In this document: piece by piece, positions 5,514 through 6,632 of the stretch
Position numbering within the stretch: position 1 is the stretch's first letter
How the letters are laid out: each line of letters starts with the position of its first letter
Assembly: GCA_964418645.1 (NCBI GenBank)
Contig: CAYQME010000092.1
Coordinates: 1-6,632, forward strand
Length of the DNA stretch: 6,632 nt
Source of the DNA: JAADHG01 sp964418645
GTDB lineage: Bacteria > Bacteroidota > Bacteroidia > Flavobacteriales > Flavobacteriaceae
Direction: 5' to 3'
Notes under the pieces: model-generated
Seen by the model: only the letters and a program-made list of their open reading frames with translations
Database searches by the model: none
Told to the model about the DNA's origin: nothing
Translations under genes and position numbers: made by a program

Positions 5514-6545
5514 TTAATTTTGCGTCATCTCTCCTCTTAATGACCTTTCAAAAAGAATTTTAAAATCTTTTGCCTTTAAATTCTTACTTAACAAGTACAT
5601 TAATTTTGTAACAGCGGTTTCAGTTGTCATATCCCTTCCTGAGATAACACCAATCTTTTTTAATTGTATACTGGTTTCGTACTGTCCCATTATAACACTT
5701 CCTCCGGAACATTGTGTAACATTAATAATATGTACACCTTTTTTAATGGCTGCTTTTAATACATCTATAAACCATTTGCTACTGGTTGTGTTTCCTGCGC
5801 CATAAGTTTCCAGAATTACACCTCTTAATCCTGAGGTATCAAAAATTGATGATAACAGTATTGGTGAAATTCCTGGGAATAATTTAATTACTGCTATGTT
5901 TATATCTAATGCCTTGTGAATTTTTAGCCTCTTTCTTGGGTCGGGCTTAAATAAATGCTCCTTATTAATTTTAAGATGCACTCCAGATTCCGCTAAGTCA
6001 GGATAATTTAAAGACGCGAAAGCTTCAAAATGCTCAGCATTTATTTTAGTTGTGCGATTGCCTCTATATAATTTGTATTCAAAATAAAGACATACTTCTT
6101 TAATTTTAGGCTTTCCTTTTTCTTGAAGAGAAGCTACTTGTATGGATGTAATTAAATTTTCTTTAGCATCTGTACGTAAATCTCCTATTGGTAATTGAGA
6201 TCCTGTAAAAATGACTGGTTTTGCAATATTTTCCAACATAAAGCTTAAGGCAGAAGCTGAATAACTCATAGTATCACTACCATGTAACACCACAAAACCG
6301 TCACAATTTGTATAGTTTTCCTCGATTATTTCAGCAATTTGAACCCAATATTCAGGATTTATATTGGAGGAATCAATTGGATTCTTAAATGACACTGTTT
6401 CTATTGAGCAATCTAATAGCTTAAGCTCTGGAATTCTAACCAGTAAATTATCAAAGTCAAAAGAACGTAACACTCCTGTTTCGGAATCTTTTATCATCCC
6501 TATAGTTCCGCCTGTATATATTAATAGTGTTTTTGGTTTACTCAT
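5514..6545 (-). CDS. ansA: Type I (cytoplasmic) L-asparaginase
   Basis: Hydrolyses L-asparagine to L-aspartate and ammonia in the cytoplasm. The protein has 343 residues, normal for the AnsA type, and no signal peptide, which argues against the periplasmic type II enzyme. The first signature is IYTGGTIGM at 9-17, with Thr14 the expected nucleophile. The second is LHGSDTMSYSASALSFML at 87-104, where Ser90-Asp91 replace the usual Thr-Asp. Ser60 and Lys167 (in RGNRTTK) fit the remaining active-site positions. The TGSQLPIGDLRTDAKENL segment (114-131) and TQCSGGSV (277-284) are typical of AnsA; the latter corresponds to the region of the allosteric asparagine site in the E. coli enzyme. The C-terminal small domain is complete. 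The gene starts two bases after the stop of a TatD-family gene, so the two are probably one transcript. The ATG has no Shine-Dalgarno sequence. Confidence 0.95.
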   Translation of the reverse strand: MSKPKTLLIYTGGTIGMIKDSETGVLRSFDFDNLLVRIPELKLLDCSIETVSFKNPIDSSNINPEYWVQIAEIIEENYTNCDGFVVLHGSDTMSYSASALSFMLENIAKPVIFTGSQLPIGDLRTDAKENLITSIQVASLQEKGKPKIKEVCLYFEYKLYRGNRTTKINAEHFEAFASLNYPDLAESGVHLKINKEHLFKPDPRKRLKIHKALDINIAVIKLFPGISPILLSSIFDTSGLRGVILETYGAGNTTSSKWFIDVLKAAIKKGVHIINVTQCSGGSVIMGQYETSIQLKKIGVISGRDMTTETAVTKLMYLLSKNLKAKDFKILFERSLRGEMTQN

Positions 6546-6547
6546 TA

Positions 6548-6632
6548 CTAAACGTTAAAAATGGCTTTTGAATTTAGTGTGGTAATTTCGGCAATTTTTT
6601 CTTGAGGTATATTATATATGTCAGATAATTTA
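6548..6632 (-). CDS. TatD-family metal-dependent hydrolase, C-terminal fragment (cut by window edge)
   Basis: The last 27 codons and the TAG stop of a gene entering from the right edge. The visible end, LSDIYNIPQEKIAEITTLNSKAIFNV, matches the typical C-terminus of TatD-family hydrolases: a helix with a 'SxEEvAeiTtxNakrlF' pattern. The catalytic metal-binding residues lie outside the window and cannot be checked. TatD proteins are TIM-barrel metal-dependent nucleases or hydrolases linked to DNA repair and quality control. The stop lies two bases before the ansA start, indicating an operon. The assignment rests on a short stretch, so a different hydrolase of the same superfamily is possible. 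Confidence 0.72.
   Translation of the reverse strand, partial: KLSDIYNIPQEKIAEITTLNSKAIFNV

Noticed and set aside
6364..6558. + strand open frame opposite the start of ansA
   Set aside because: Antisense to the conserved asparaginase N-terminus, with no motif.
1..6632. Defence system, CRISPR array, insertion sequence or prophage remnant
   Set aside because: No direct-repeat array, transposase, integrase or terminal inverted repeats are present, and every gene fits an envelope, transcription or core-metabolism role.

Overview
The window reads as an AT-rich chromosomal segment of a marine- or freshwater-type flavobacterium (Bacteroidota, probably Flavobacteriaceae). The evidence is a sigma-54 with flavobacterial-style sequence, an ExbB-ExbD-ExbD cluster of the Bacteroidota type, start codons with no Shine-Dalgarno sequence, a promoter of the Bacteroidota form (TTTG then TAnnTTTG), and high A+T throughout. 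Coding density is very high and no non-coding stretch exceeds about 280 bases. I see no mobile element, CRISPR array or sign of recent transfer.

Layout. On the + strand, positions 1-1433 hold rpoN (sigma-54), missing only its first few codons. After a single base comes a GTG-started six-helix membrane protein (1435-2040) with degenerate PAP2-phosphatase motifs. All other genes are on the - strand and converge on this pair. Reading them in transcription order from the right edge: the last 27 codons of a TatD-family hydrolase (6632-6548); type I L-asparaginase ansA two bases later (6545-5514); an AT-rich terminator (5508-5482); tRNA-Ser(GGA) (5445-5358); a Bacteroidota-type promoter (5299-5270); exbB (5236-4466); a four-helix membrane protein (4441-3989); a long exbD (3986-3366); a short exbD (3335-2853); a strong 15-bp-stem hairpin (2836-2797); and an outer-membrane beta-barrel protein (2743-2054).

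How the genes fit together. The exb block encodes a proton-driven inner-membrane motor: one ExbB and two different ExbD subunits, each keeping the membrane aspartate. No TonB is encoded here, so the motor must use a TonB from elsewhere or drive another envelope partner. The uncharacterised four-helix protein is placed between exbB and exbD with only 24- and 2-base gaps, so it is probably a dedicated component. The outer-membrane barrel follows the hairpin and may be a separate unit. TatD-AnsA is a metabolic/housekeeping pair with near-overlapping genes.

Most interesting points. A CxxCH (heme-c-like) motif lies in an insertion in the periplasmic domain of the long ExbD. ExbB has Ile where E. 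coli ExbB has the membrane Glu176. The four-helix protein appears to be an internal two-fold repeat. The rpoN partner shows a cryptic PAP2 signature. AnsA has Ser at a catalytic Thr position. The tRNA-Ser 3' trailer could pair with the acceptor strand. The gene set as a whole looks like a conserved flavobacterial neighbourhood rather than an unknown defence or mobile system.
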